Assembly: GCF_003259435.1 (NCBI RefSeq) | Contig: NZ_QLMA01000006.1 | Location: 62,001 to 126,000 of the forward strand | Direction of reading: 5' to 3' | Source of the DNA: Chitinophaga dinghuensis | Lineage (GTDB): Bacteria > Bacteroidota > Bacteroidia > Chitinophagales > Chitinophagaceae | Length of the DNA stretch: 64,000 bases | Shown: positions 33,433 to 42,021 of the stretch, piece by piece | Layout of the letters: each line of letters begins with the position of its first letter | How positions within the stretch are numbered: the first letter of the stretch is position 1 | Translations under genes and position numbers: made by a program | The notes under the pieces: model-generated | Databases searched by the model: none | What the model was told of the DNA's origin: nothing | What the model saw: only the letters and a program-made list of their open reading frames with translations

Positions 33433-34269
33433 TTAATTTTTAAAAATTGCTTTTACCATTTCCGGATTTTCTGTTGCTGCATTGAACAGTTGCTCCAGGT
33501 TAATACGACTTTCGCCGCCCGCAATATTGGCAGTAACAACAGCACGGCCATACATGTTCTCCTCCTCGTACAAAACTGCCTGCGCTGCATACGACTCTTC
33601 CACTATTTTAAACGACAGCTTTTGCCCGATGATGTCAACTGGTGCATTTAACAGCAGTTCGCCATTATCCACGATGATCACCTGGTCAATCAGGTTCTCA
33701 AGATCACGGGTTTGGTGAGTAGATATAAAAATGAGACGGTCTTCATGCATAGACGAAGAGATCAACTTGCGGAATCTTTTCTTAGAAGGAATATCAAGCC
33801 CATTCGTAGGTTCATCCATGATTAGCACATTGGTATTACAAGCCAGTGCAAACGCAATGATGAATTTCTTTTGCTGCCCAAATGAAAGTTTGTTCAATTT
33901 ATGATCCGTTTTTACATCCAGTTTGTCCAGATAATTATCCAGCATCTCACGGCTGAAACCAGGGTAAAACGGCGCCCATAGCGCAACGTAACTATTGATA
34001 GTCAATGCCGGCACATGTACTTCTTCAGGTATAAAATAAATAGTTTGCAGAAAAGACGGTTTACGACCAGATGGATTAAAACCATTTACAGACACCTGGC
34101 CCGACGATGGATAAAGTAGTCCTGTCAAGTTTTTTAGCAGGGTGGATTTGCCTGCGCCGTTTTTTCCAAGTAAACCATAGATCTTGCCCGACTCTAAAGA
34201 AAGTTGCAGGTTCCGATACAGCAATGCACCCGGCTTATAGCCAAAACAGAAGTTTTCAAAGCGTATCAT
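33433..34269 (-). CDS. ABC transporter ATPase
   Basis: 278 aa. Walker A is GLLGKNGAGKSTLLK, the signature LSFGQQKKF, Walker B VLIMDEPTNGLD and the switch His is in FISTHQTRDLE. It is the first gene of a four-gene unit (ATPase, permease, GntR, GIN protein). Cytosolic, hydrolyses ATP to drive the permease. Confidence 0.92.
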   Translation of the reverse strand: MIRFENFCFGYKPGALLYRNLQLSLESGKIYGLLGKNGAGKSTLLKNLTGLLYPSSGQVSVNGFNPSGRKPSFLQTIYFIPEEVHVPALTINSYVALWAPFYPGFSREMLDNYLDKLDVKTDHKLNKLSFGQQKKFIIAFALACNTNVLIMDEPTNGLDIPSKKRFRKLISSSMHEDRLIFISTHQTRDLENLIDQVIIVDNGELLLNAPVDIIGQKLSFKIVEESYAAQAVLYEEENMYGRAVVTANIAGGESRINLEQLFNAATENPEMVKAIFKN

Positions 34270-34494
34270 AGTGTATTAGATATGTTGTACACCAAAATTA
34301 GAAATTTTTATCAATCCAACAAATTTTACTTTCCTGATTAAAGTAGAAATGGATTATGAACTTGTATTTCAGCCGATTACTAATGCAGAACGTGCCATAG
34401 CAGTTAATTGACCGATTTTTGTATATTACCTTAGCGATCAGCGGGTAAGCTCAGCTGATAGAGAAATATAGAATCACCTGATGCTAATCATTAC

Positions 34495-35319
34495 ATGCTC
34501 TATTACCAGCAATATTATCCATCTACACAACTAGCAGACCTGATAGAATGCTATTGGGTATTACATGCGCCACATGGATTTATGGATGTTCCTGACCGAC
34601 TGATACCAGGAGGCAGGGTAGAGCTGATCTTTAATTTTGGAGACCCGGCAGATTGGTTAATTACAGCTGATAACCTTCATGGCGTTTGTTTGAGTGGGCC
34701 AGTGATCATGGGACAGCGCAACCAGATCTTTTATGTAAAAAGTACTGGTAAAACCAGGATGCTGGGTTTGCGATTTAAACCTGGTGGTCTGGCGGCATTT
34801 ACCAATGTGCCCATATCTGATTTATTAAATTCCCTCTTGCCCGCGGAACTGATTTTAGGAAAGGCTGCAAAAAGCTGGGAAATGCAATTATCAGATTATC
34901 CGGAGGATGATAAGAGAATACATGTGCTGGACACACTGTTAAAGAAAGCATGGAGAGACTTCCCTGCAGATCAGTTAGTGGTTAGCCAAACGATTGAAAT
35001 ACTACGCAATAATCAGGAAGATTTATCCATTGATACCATCTGCCGGCAAACAGGTTGGTACTATAAAAAGCTGGAAAGGGTTTTCCTGAAAAATATCGGA
35101 TACACCCCCAAGTATTACCATAAAATACTTCGCTTCAATAAGGCGGTCAGGTGTATGAGAACCAGAACTACTTTAACAGATGTCAGTCATACATGCAACT
35201 ACTTTGACCAGGCACATTTTATCCGTGATTTTCGGTTGTTTACCGGCACCACCCCGAGTCAGTTTAAAAAAGAGGATAACAAAATAGCAGATATCCTCAT
35301 CAAACATCAGCCTGTCTAA
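34495..35319 (+). CDS. AraC-family regulator with DUF6597-type N-terminus
   Basis: 274 aa. The N-terminal domain (LADLIECYWVLHAP, DRLIPGGRVELIFNFGDP, GLRFKPGGLAAFTNVP) is the DUF6597 type. The C-terminal helix-turn-helix pair shows SIDTICRQTGWYYKKLERVF and LTDVSHTCNYFDQAHFIRDF. The likely target is unknown; it lies 60 bp upstream of the Lnt-like gene on the same strand. Confidence 0.9.
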   Translation: MLYYQQYYPSTQLADLIECYWVLHAPHGFMDVPDRLIPGGRVELIFNFGDPADWLITADNLHGVCLSGPVIMGQRNQIFYVKSTGKTRMLGLRFKPGGLAAFTNVPISDLLNSLLPAELILGKAAKSWEMQLSDYPEDDKRIHVLDTLLKKAWRDFPADQLVVSQTIEILRNNQEDLSIDTICRQTGWYYKKLERVFLKNIGYTPKYYHKILRFNKAVRCMRTRTTLTDVSHTCNYFDQAHFIRDFRLFTGTTPSQFKKEDNKIADILIKHQPV

Positions 35320-35379
35320 AATATACAATGATGCCTCGTAAAAACCCTATAGCTTTGATGATAATACTAAACCAATATC

Positions 35380-36828
35380 ATGTCGGAATATAAACCGGTC
35401 TCCAAAGCATTATTGGCCGCAGGAGTACTTCTGGCAGGCATTTGCTGGTACTTTTCTTTTAGTTTATCAGCACATATCTGGTGGCTGCTTTGGGTGGCGC
35501 CTGTTCCCATACTCTATTTCTCTTTACGGCTTTCTGGCAAACAGACATTTTTAATAGCATTTACGGCTTATTTAATAGGACGGCTTAGCTGGGTACCTTA
35601 TTTATTAAGTATCATGCCTTTGCCACTAGTGTTTATTTTTACGCTGCTGATGCCCCTGATTTTCGCATTACAGGTCCTTGCTGCGCGAAAACTGATGCTT
35701 ACCTATTCCCATTGGTCCACTGTTTTTGCGTTCCCTATATTGGTGACTGCAGTTGAATATATTTCTTTTCTGACTACCCCGGATGGTACGGCAGGCAGCA
35801 TTGCCTATACGCAATGCGATTTTTTACCCATTGTGCAGGTGGCCGCGCTGACAGGCATACAGGGTATTACCTTCCTGGTCACTCTTATCCCTACAGCTAT
35901 AGCCTGCATCGTCTATCGCTATCAACAAAAACAATCCATCCGAACACTCTCGGTGCTAACGTTCGGTGTTTTGGCAGCTGCTATTATTTGGGGGACAGTG
36001 CGTCTAAATCAAACCACTACAAATCCACAAGCATTAAAAGTAGGGCTAGTAGCCATTGATAAAGAGGCTTACCACCAGCAAAAAATGACAGGGGAGGAGA
36101 AGCAAATATACCTGGCAAACCTTTACCTGCAGCATGTTGCAGCGTTGGCAAAACAAGGTGCGGAGATAATAGTGTTTCCAGAAAAAATGTTTACGATAAG
36201 CAATAATCGCCGTCAGCATTTCCTGCAACAGTTTAAAGAAACTGCCCTGGCAAATCATGTCAGCATAGTTGCCTGCATGTCGCAGCAAAATGGAGCCTAT
36301 TACGAAAACAGAGCCTGGGTACTAGGAGCGGATGGTACGCTCCTGGCAGATTACCAGAAAGTACATTTGTTCCCCGGCGAATTGCTGGATAGCGTGAAAC
36401 CAGGAACTACACCCGGTGTATTTCTTCGGAAAGGTAGAACAGAAGGGGTGGCTATTTGTAAAGACATGGATTTTCAGCAATACATCCACCAATATGGCAA
36501 TGCAGGTGCGAATGTTCTATATGTGCCTGCCTGGGACTTTGAGCGAGATGGTTGGCTGCATAGCCGGATGGCAATCATGCGATGCGTGGAAGGCGGCTTC
36601 GGAATGATAAGGAATGCCAGAATGGGCAGACTGACGATCAACGACTATAGGGGCAGGGTGTTGTACGAAGCCAATAGCGATGATGGAACCCCCATGGTAC
36701 TAACAGGTAGCCTTGATATACAGCGCCATCCTACTGTTTACAACAAATGGGGCGATTGGTTCAGTATATTAAATGCTATTGCTGCACTAGTATGTCTTGT
36801 ACTTTTAGCAATAGCCCGGCGCCATTGA
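35380..36828 (+). CDS. Apolipoprotein N-acyltransferase-like carbon-nitrogen hydrolase
   Basis: 482 aa. Six to seven N-terminal transmembrane helices (1-205) are followed by a periplasmic nitrilase domain with catalytic E268 (FPEKMF), K327 (DYQKVH) and C360 (AICKDMDF), and a final helix. This is the layout of Lnt, which N-acylates lipoproteins. The sequence is divergent, and Bacteroidota usually carry a separate Lnt, so it may be a paralog with another acyl acceptor. Confidence 0.75.
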   Translation: MSEYKPVSKALLAAGVLLAGICWYFSFSLSAHIWWLLWVAPVPILYFSLRLSGKQTFLIAFTAYLIGRLSWVPYLLSIMPLPLVFIFTLLMPLIFALQVLAARKLMLTYSHWSTVFAFPILVTAVEYISFLTTPDGTAGSIAYTQCDFLPIVQVAALTGIQGITFLVTLIPTAIACIVYRYQQKQSIRTLSVLTFGVLAAAIIWGTVRLNQTTTNPQALKVGLVAIDKEAYHQQKMTGEEKQIYLANLYLQHVAALAKQGAEIIVFPEKMFTISNNRRQHFLQQFKETALANHVSIVACMSQQNGAYYENRAWVLGADGTLLADYQKVHLFPGELLDSVKPGTTPGVFLRKGRTEGVAICKDMDFQQYIHQYGNAGANVLYVPAWDFERDGWLHSRMAIMRCVEGGFGMIRNARMGRLTINDYRGRVLYEANSDDGTPMVLTGSLDIQRHPTVYNKWGDWFSILNAIAALVCLVLLAIARRH

Positions 36829-37099
36829 AAGGAATAAGTATACAGATATACAAGTAGCATCATCCCTAAATAATCCCACTAATTGAACCTTCCTAATATT
36901 AAAGGTTAATCGCTGGATAACTTTAATTCCTGTCTTTACTCAATAGTAATTAATCATACTTTGATTGCCCAATCCATTATTCAGATCAACTACCCCTTAC
37001 GGATATACGTAAATATTGACCCCTAAATCGAATGTTTATTGTTTTGTATACATAAATCACTTATTTTTCAATATACATTACCATTAATCGGATTATCAA

Positions 37100-38182
37100 A
37101 TGATGGAATTGGTTGCAAAAATAAAAGATGTAAGACACTATGGTTACTTACCGGAACAACAGCAATTAGGAGTGCTGAAAAGGAATGGGAAAATGATATT
37201 GTACGATCATCGCTTTTCCGTCATCTTAAAAGAACAGGTAAAAAATGCATATGATTTTTTATTTGGTGCAAATGATAAAATTATTGTTGCAGCAAATGAT
37301 AATACTTTCTTAATTCAATCTCATACAGATGTTCATTCTTCAAAGTATACTATCCATTCATTGAAACATAATCTATCAATTCCCGGAGACAAATCTGAGA
37401 ACAATTGGTATTTTCTAACGAACGAGGAGGGTAATAAAGGGTATGTGGAGCTAAACAATAACTTTGAGTTTCGCCGATTTCTACCCCTTCCCATGGGTAT
37501 AACTGGTATTCTTATGATGGTAGACAACGATACTTTTATTTCTACCGGTGAAAATGAATTTGGCTTGTTTTCCTTACAGGATGGCTCCGAAATTTGGCGT
37601 ATAGATACCGTCAAATTACTAGGTTCCGATAATCCGAGCATTGTTTGGGATATTATTCCTTTGAATGGCAAGCTGTATTTTTATTTGTATGATCATGATA
37701 AAATAGATTTTAAAGCTACCTTTTGTATAGATGCAAAGACAGGAAATGTACTGGAGAAATTTGATAGGTTTGGTGGCTATTTACAATTATATCAAAACAA
37801 GATATATGCTCCAAGTTGGAAAACGCTAAGCATACTCGATTTAGCCACCGGAAAAACAGAGACATTGGAATTTAATGAGGTCCTTAAGGCTGCTAATCTT
37901 AACATTAATGGCCGCAGATGTGTGGTGCAAGATGAATATTTATATTTTGTAGATGGGGCGGGAAGACCTAAGGATCGCCTGGCAATTTTGAATATAGCAA
38001 CAGGTCAGATTATTTGGGAGTGCAAAATAAAAACCACTGACAATGCGGGTAAATGTATTGGCAAGCTCCATGTGTATGATGGGAGAATATTTGCCCACGC
38101 TTCAGATGATACCCTGCACATTTTTGATAAAGAAGGATCTCCTAAAAAGAACAGTTTAATGTCTTTCTTTACGGGGGATTGA
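37100..38182 (+). CDS. PQQ-like beta-propeller protein, unknown role
   Basis: 360 aa (start at 37100 or the next codon, both ATG). Repeated blade motifs occur, such as SLQDGSEIWRIDT, DAKTGNVLEKFDRFG, DLATGKTETLEF and NIATGQIIWECKIK. There is no signal peptide, so it is probably cytosolic. Nothing is visible in the 271 bp upstream, and a terminator follows, so it stands alone. No enzyme residues are recognised. Confidence 0.75.
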   Translation: MMELVAKIKDVRHYGYLPEQQQLGVLKRNGKMILYDHRFSVILKEQVKNAYDFLFGANDKIIVAANDNTFLIQSHTDVHSSKYTIHSLKHNLSIPGDKSENNWYFLTNEEGNKGYVELNNNFEFRRFLPLPMGITGILMMVDNDTFISTGENEFGLFSLQDGSEIWRIDTVKLLGSDNPSIVWDIIPLNGKLYFYLYDHDKIDFKATFCIDAKTGNVLEKFDRFGGYLQLYQNKIYAPSWKTLSILDLATGKTETLEFNEVLKAANLNINGRRCVVQDEYLYFVDGAGRPKDRLAILNIATGQIIWECKIKTTDNAGKCIGKLHVYDGRIFAHASDDTLHIFDKEGSPKKNSLMSFFTGD

Positions 38183-38228
38183 TCGAACTGGATATGTTTC
38201 TAAAAGCTGGAACTACTCGCGCATAAAA

Positions 38229-38252
38229 AAAGGGGACCATAGTCCCCTTTCT
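38229..38252. terminator. Bidirectional terminator
   Basis: A 9-bp stem (38229-38237 with 38242-38250), with an A-run before and a T-rich tail after, between convergent genes. Confidence 0.8.
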
Positions 38253-38254
38253 CA

Positions 38255-39682
38255 TTATACCTTGTAATATTGTTCCCAGCCTTTCCTTGGCGGCGGTCCA
38301 ATCAGCAATTCATTTGCGTGTTTATTATTCGTAATAATTTTCTTCTCCCGATCAAATTGTAATTTCTCACCTGTCCATTGCGCCAGTACGCCAAGACAGA
38401 ACACCTGACTGAGTGGGCCCGCAATGGCAAATGGAGAGCGTGTCTGTTCTTCTCCTTTACATGCCAACAGGAAGTTCTTAAAGTGGTTAGAAGGACTTTG
38501 TGGCACTACCGGAAGTTTGTCTGCCATTGCTTTTGCTTTCTCTTCCGGAATAATAGACAATGTACTGCCGTGTGAACCTCCTTTAAAGGTAAGCTCCTTG
38601 CTGTAAATGATCTTACCAGGATTCAGTTTGGAAGGTGCAATAGCCCCATTGCTTGGAGGCGGAATATTTGGATCGAGACCAGAGACGCCATATCCGGCAG
38701 GAATTGGAGGCAAATTATCTACGCCATCATACCAGGTGATATCCAGTGCCGGCATATTTCCTCTTTTAGGGAATTTGAAGGCCAGGGTGGAAGACATAGG
38801 GTAGAAGAAATTATTATGCCCTGTAAGCTTGATTGGATTTACTTCATACGGTAATCCCAGATCGAGGAACTGATGGGCCGTGTCTATGATATGTGCGCCC
38901 CAGTCGCCCAACGCACCCATGCCGAAGTCGAACCAACAACGCCACTGACCATTTACGAAATCTTTGTTGTAAGAATGCCCTTGTGTGGCCATCTGCCATA
39001 TATCCCAGTCGAGCGTAGCTGGCGCCTGTTCTGCTGGCGGGAACGAAGTGATATTCGGATTCCAGCCATGCCAGCGTCTGGGAGAGTTCATATGAGCCGT
39101 GATAGCGGTAACATCTTTAATGATACCCGCTTCTGTCCAGGCCTTAAACTGGAAGTAGTTGGCTTCAGAATGCCCCTGGTTACCCATTTGTGTCACCACT
39201 TTTGGATGCTTTTTGGCTGCCTTCATCATCAGTTCCACCTCGTTGAAAGTGCGTGCCATAGGCTTTTCTACATATACATGCTTGCCCAGACCTATCGCCA
39301 TCATCGTAATCGGGAAATGGGAGAAGTCGGGCACCCCAATGGAAACGGCATCAATCTGGTTCCCCATTTTATCGAACATTTGGCGGAAATCCTGGAATCG
39401 TGGCACGTTCGGAAACATTTTCATTACTTCCAGGGTATGTGGCGCCCCCATGTCTACGTCGCAAAGAGCGACTACATTTGCCAGTCCAGTTTTGTAGAGC
39501 GCTTGGGCGATCTCGCCACCTCTGTTACCAATACCAATGAAGGCAATGTTTACTTTTTCGTTAGGCCCGATCTTACGGGTATATGGCTTTGCAGCAGCCA
39601 TCAGCAAGCCTGGTGTAGCGGTGGCCAGCGTGGCCAGCGCCGCTTGCTTCAGGAAGTTCCTTCTCGAGTTATTGTGATTCAT
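38255..39682 (-). CDS. Tat-exported Gfo/Idh/MocA family oxidoreductase
   Basis: 475 aa from the ATG at 39682, which opens a Tat signal (NNSRRNFLKQAALATLATATP); the frame extends 55 codons further up without a sensible start. The Rossmann part has IAFIGIGNRGGEIAQAL, ALCDVDMG and the signature GKHVYVEKPMARTFNE. The C-terminal domain is large, with DWDIWQMATQG and FDFGMGALGDWGAHIIDT. It is probably a periplasmic sugar or polyol dehydrogenase or glycosidase-like enzyme with tightly bound NAD(P). Confidence 0.88.
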   Translation of the reverse strand: MNHNNSRRNFLKQAALATLATATPGLLMAAAKPYTRKIGPNEKVNIAFIGIGNRGGEIAQALYKTGLANVVALCDVDMGAPHTLEVMKMFPNVPRFQDFRQMFDKMGNQIDAVSIGVPDFSHFPITMMAIGLGKHVYVEKPMARTFNEVELMMKAAKKHPKVVTQMGNQGHSEANYFQFKAWTEAGIIKDVTAITAHMNSPRRWHGWNPNITSFPPAEQAPATLDWDIWQMATQGHSYNKDFVNGQWRCWFDFGMGALGDWGAHIIDTAHQFLDLGLPYEVNPIKLTGHNNFFYPMSSTLAFKFPKRGNMPALDITWYDGVDNLPPIPAGYGVSGLDPNIPPPSNGAIAPSKLNPGKIIYSKELTFKGGSHGSTLSIIPEEKAKAMADKLPVVPQSPSNHFKNFLLACKGEEQTRSPFAIAGPLSQVFCLGVLAQWTGEKLQFDREKKIITNNKHANELLIGPPPRKGWEQYYKV

Positions 39683-39916
39683 CGCGTGGATTATTGATTG
39701 CATCTCCAAAATATAAAATAGTCTTTGCAATCGAAAGCATAAACTTAAAAAAGAGGAGAATTTTACATGAATGGTGAACGGAATCCATTGATTTGCAACA
39801 AACAGGACCTTCGAGGCTCGCCTTTTTGGAACCGAGGCGCCATCCACGGATTTTACACGCAGGTGTAGGAGATAAAAATAGGCTTGGTTTTACTTTTACA
39901 GGAAACAAACTATAGC

Positions 39917-40111
39917 ATGAGTAAGTCAATACCGATGTGGATGATAACCATCATATTAGGAGTAGCAGCTTTTAAGGAAATAGATTTTCGTAACCTGGCT
40001 TTCAGACATACCGGCCTGGGAATCCTTTATTTGCTGACATTTTGCTTATCCTTAGTCATCATTTTTAATAAAAAGAGATGGGACGACAAGAATGCCAAGA
40101 AAACCAATTAG
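39917..40111 (+). CDS. Small membrane protein, 64 aa
   Basis: Starts at the ATG at 39917 (MSKSIPMWMITIILGVAAF). Two hydrophobic helices (roughly 6-16 and 30-50) and a basic C-terminus (FNKKRWDDKNAKKTN). No family recognised. It precedes the 40168 gene by 56 bp and may be co-transcribed. Confidence 0.55.
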   Translation: MSKSIPMWMITIILGVAAFKEIDFRNLAFRHTGLGILYLLTFCLSLVIIFNKKRWDDKNAKKTN

Positions 40112-40167
40112 AGGGAATGCTACCTTATTACGCTATATTCAACCTTGAATCATAAACAATCAACCGA

Positions 40168-40770
40168 ATGGAACTAGTTGTCCCCTTTAAGAATTATGAA
40201 GATGCCATGGCTACGTTGGATAATGGTGGCCGTTTTTATAACCTCTTTAATCATGCTGATGATCAGATCATCAGTCAGGCCGAAGTAGGTAAAGCTGCCG
40301 GCGTATTTATTGGTAAACAACAGGGCATTCTCTTCCTGGAACTGGCTACAAGTGAATTGAGCGAAAGTGCAAGAAAAGATATCTTCTCCAAATTTGATCA
40401 GGAACTACAACACAATTATACGCAATATAAACCGGTGCAACTGCTGCCTTCAGAAGTAGGAAGCAAAGGTACCCTCGGGGCCAGTATTATCATCGAAGGC
40501 ATTCCCCAACTGGTGGATGCAAAAACCGTGTTCAAAGGATACAATATTATCTTGGTGGTGAATACATTGATCCCCGTACCTATTGCTGAATCCTATGATG
40601 TTTATGAAATCAAAGATGCAAATACCGGGGATACCTTCATTATTGCTAATTCAAAAGAGAAAAAGAAACTTCCGGAGCAGAAAGTAAAAGTAGGCGGCAT
40701 TCTGACAGAATTGAATGATAGCAAAGAAAAATTCCTGGAAGTAAATTATTATGTAGTGGAAGACAAATAA
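40168..40770 (+). CDS. Unknown 200-aa cytosolic protein
   Basis: No signal peptide or helix-turn-helix. The composition is that of a folded soluble alpha/beta protein (GVFIGKQQGILFLELATSEL, GASIIIEGIPQLVDAKTVFK). Two halves may form separate domains. I do not recognise it. A terminator follows 60 bp later. Confidence 0.7.
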   Translation: MELVVPFKNYEDAMATLDNGGRFYNLFNHADDQIISQAEVGKAAGVFIGKQQGILFLELATSELSESARKDIFSKFDQELQHNYTQYKPVQLLPSEVGSKGTLGASIIIEGIPQLVDAKTVFKGYNIILVVNTLIPVPIAESYDVYEIKDANTGDTFIIANSKEKKKLPEQKVKVGGILTELNDSKEKFLEVNYYVVEDK

Positions 40771-40830
40771 CCATCTGCTGTTTCAGGGGCTCACTGTAAT
40801 AAGGGCTAAACCTGATATGCCTTATACAGA

Positions 40831-40866
40831 AAAGCCGCTTAAATCAAATGATTTAAGCGGCTTTTC
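40831..40866 (+). terminator. Terminator sharing its stem with the tRNA-Lys terminator
   Basis: GCCGCTTAAATC (40834-40845) with its complement (40850-40861), then TTTTCTGTT. The 12-bp arms are identical to those at 16261 and 17656; only the loop differs. Confidence 0.88.
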
Positions 40867-40952
40867 TGTTATTAATGTTATTATCTAACATGCAGCAGAA
40901 AATACAACGTTAAGTTAATCCTCTACTTCTTATAGAGTAGTAATTTGGCGGG

Positions 40953-41738
40953 ATGAAAAAGCCAATTTTAGTAAGCCTTTTGGCCGTATTGTCCGTATTA
41001 TTAACTTCCTGGGGAAATGTGGGCCACCAGACCGTCGGGAAAATCGCCGAAGCACATTTGTCAAAGAAAGCAAAAGCTGCTGTGCAAGATCTTTTAGGAG
41101 ATAAGTCGCTCGCAGATGTAGCCTCCTGGGCGGATGATGTCCGCAACCAGGACGAATTCAAAGAAACCGCCCCCTGGCATTTCTTGAACCTCCCGCTGGG
41201 ACTCGATCGCCAGACATTTGACACGCAAGTGCAGTCATTAGCTGAACAAAATGTTTTCAGCGCACTTACTCAACTGGAAAAGGAACTGACAGATCCCGCA
41301 ACACCAAGAGAGAAAAAAATTGCTGCCCTGAAATTCATCGTTCACTTTGTAGGCGACCTGCATCAACCAATGCATATCAGCAGAAAAGAAGACAAAGGCG
41401 GTAACACCATCCAGCTCAATTATGAAGGCAAAGGAACCAATTTGCACAGCCTCTGGGATTCTAAACTGATCGCTACACAAGGATTGAACTATGAACAATT
41501 TGCTTCGAAATTAGAACGTGTTCGACCTGCTAAAATCAAAAAATGGCAACGCGATCCCATGATGCAATGGCTCTGGGAAAGCTACCAGATCAGCAGTCAG
41601 CTATATGCAGAAGTAGATGCCATGAAAGGCCGCAGCATTGGCAAAGAATACTACGAACAACATATCCCGGTTATCAATGAACGTATCCAACAAGCTGGCA
41701 TTCGTCTGGCCGGTGTGTTGAACGACACGTTTAAATAA
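40953..41738 (+). CDS. Secreted S1/P1-type nuclease
   Basis: 261 aa. The signal peptide ends at LLTS, so the mature protein starts with Trp20, whose amino group is a zinc ligand in this family. H25 (WGNVGHQ), WADDVR, WHFLNLP, HFVGDLHQPMH and NLHSLWDSKLI carry the remaining zinc ligands of the trinuclear site. It degrades single-stranded DNA and RNA, probably for phosphate or nucleoside scavenging in the periplasm or outside. Confidence 0.93.
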   Translation: MKKPILVSLLAVLSVLLTSWGNVGHQTVGKIAEAHLSKKAKAAVQDLLGDKSLADVASWADDVRNQDEFKETAPWHFLNLPLGLDRQTFDTQVQSLAEQNVFSALTQLEKELTDPATPREKKIAALKFIVHFVGDLHQPMHISRKEDKGGNTIQLNYEGKGTNLHSLWDSKLIATQGLNYEQFASKLERVRPAKIKKWQRDPMMQWLWESYQISSQLYAEVDAMKGRSIGKEYYEQHIPVINERIQQAGIRLAGVLNDTFK

Positions 41739-41758
41739 TATTTCATATCCCTAAATCT

Positions 41759-41799
41759 AATGCCCTCAGAAAGTATCCTAACTTTTTGGGGGCATTTTT
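41759..41799 (+). terminator. Terminator after the S1/P1 nuclease gene
   Basis: A 16-bp stem with two G-U pairs as RNA (41759-41774 with 41781-41796), then a T-run. Confidence 0.75.
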
Positions 41800-41904
41800 A
41801 TGAATAGCTATTCCCCAACTTATCTAATCCCCCATCTGAATAGTTGCCGCTATTTTATCAGTCCTGAAGCAATTGTACTTTAAAATAAGAGAATAAAACA
41901 TTAT

Positions 41905-41918
41905 TGCAAACGATTGCA
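41905..41918. promoter_or_regulatory. LacI-family-type operator upstream of susC
   Basis: TGCAAACGATTGCA: TGCAA and TTGCA arms around a central CG, the classic LacI/GalR half-site layout, 104 bp before the SusC start. No LacI gene is in the window. Confidence 0.5.
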
Positions 41919-42021
41919 AAATTCGAAAAATTGATTATTTTGTTATTCGAAGAACCTGTAGTGAACCGCCAAAATCTGATTTGAACCCAGCCCAATATTC
42001 CACAATTCCAAAACTATCGTT

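Noticed and set aside
34440..34466. tRNA-like 5' half (GCGGGTAAGCTCAGCTGATAGAG)
   Set aside because: The D-arm resemblance is clear, but no anticodon arm, T-arm or matching acceptor strand follows; it runs straight into the AraC gene start region.
38873..39697. 274-codon frame on the plus strand
   Set aside because: It lies entirely opposite the Gfo/Idh/MocA gene, whose motifs are unambiguous.
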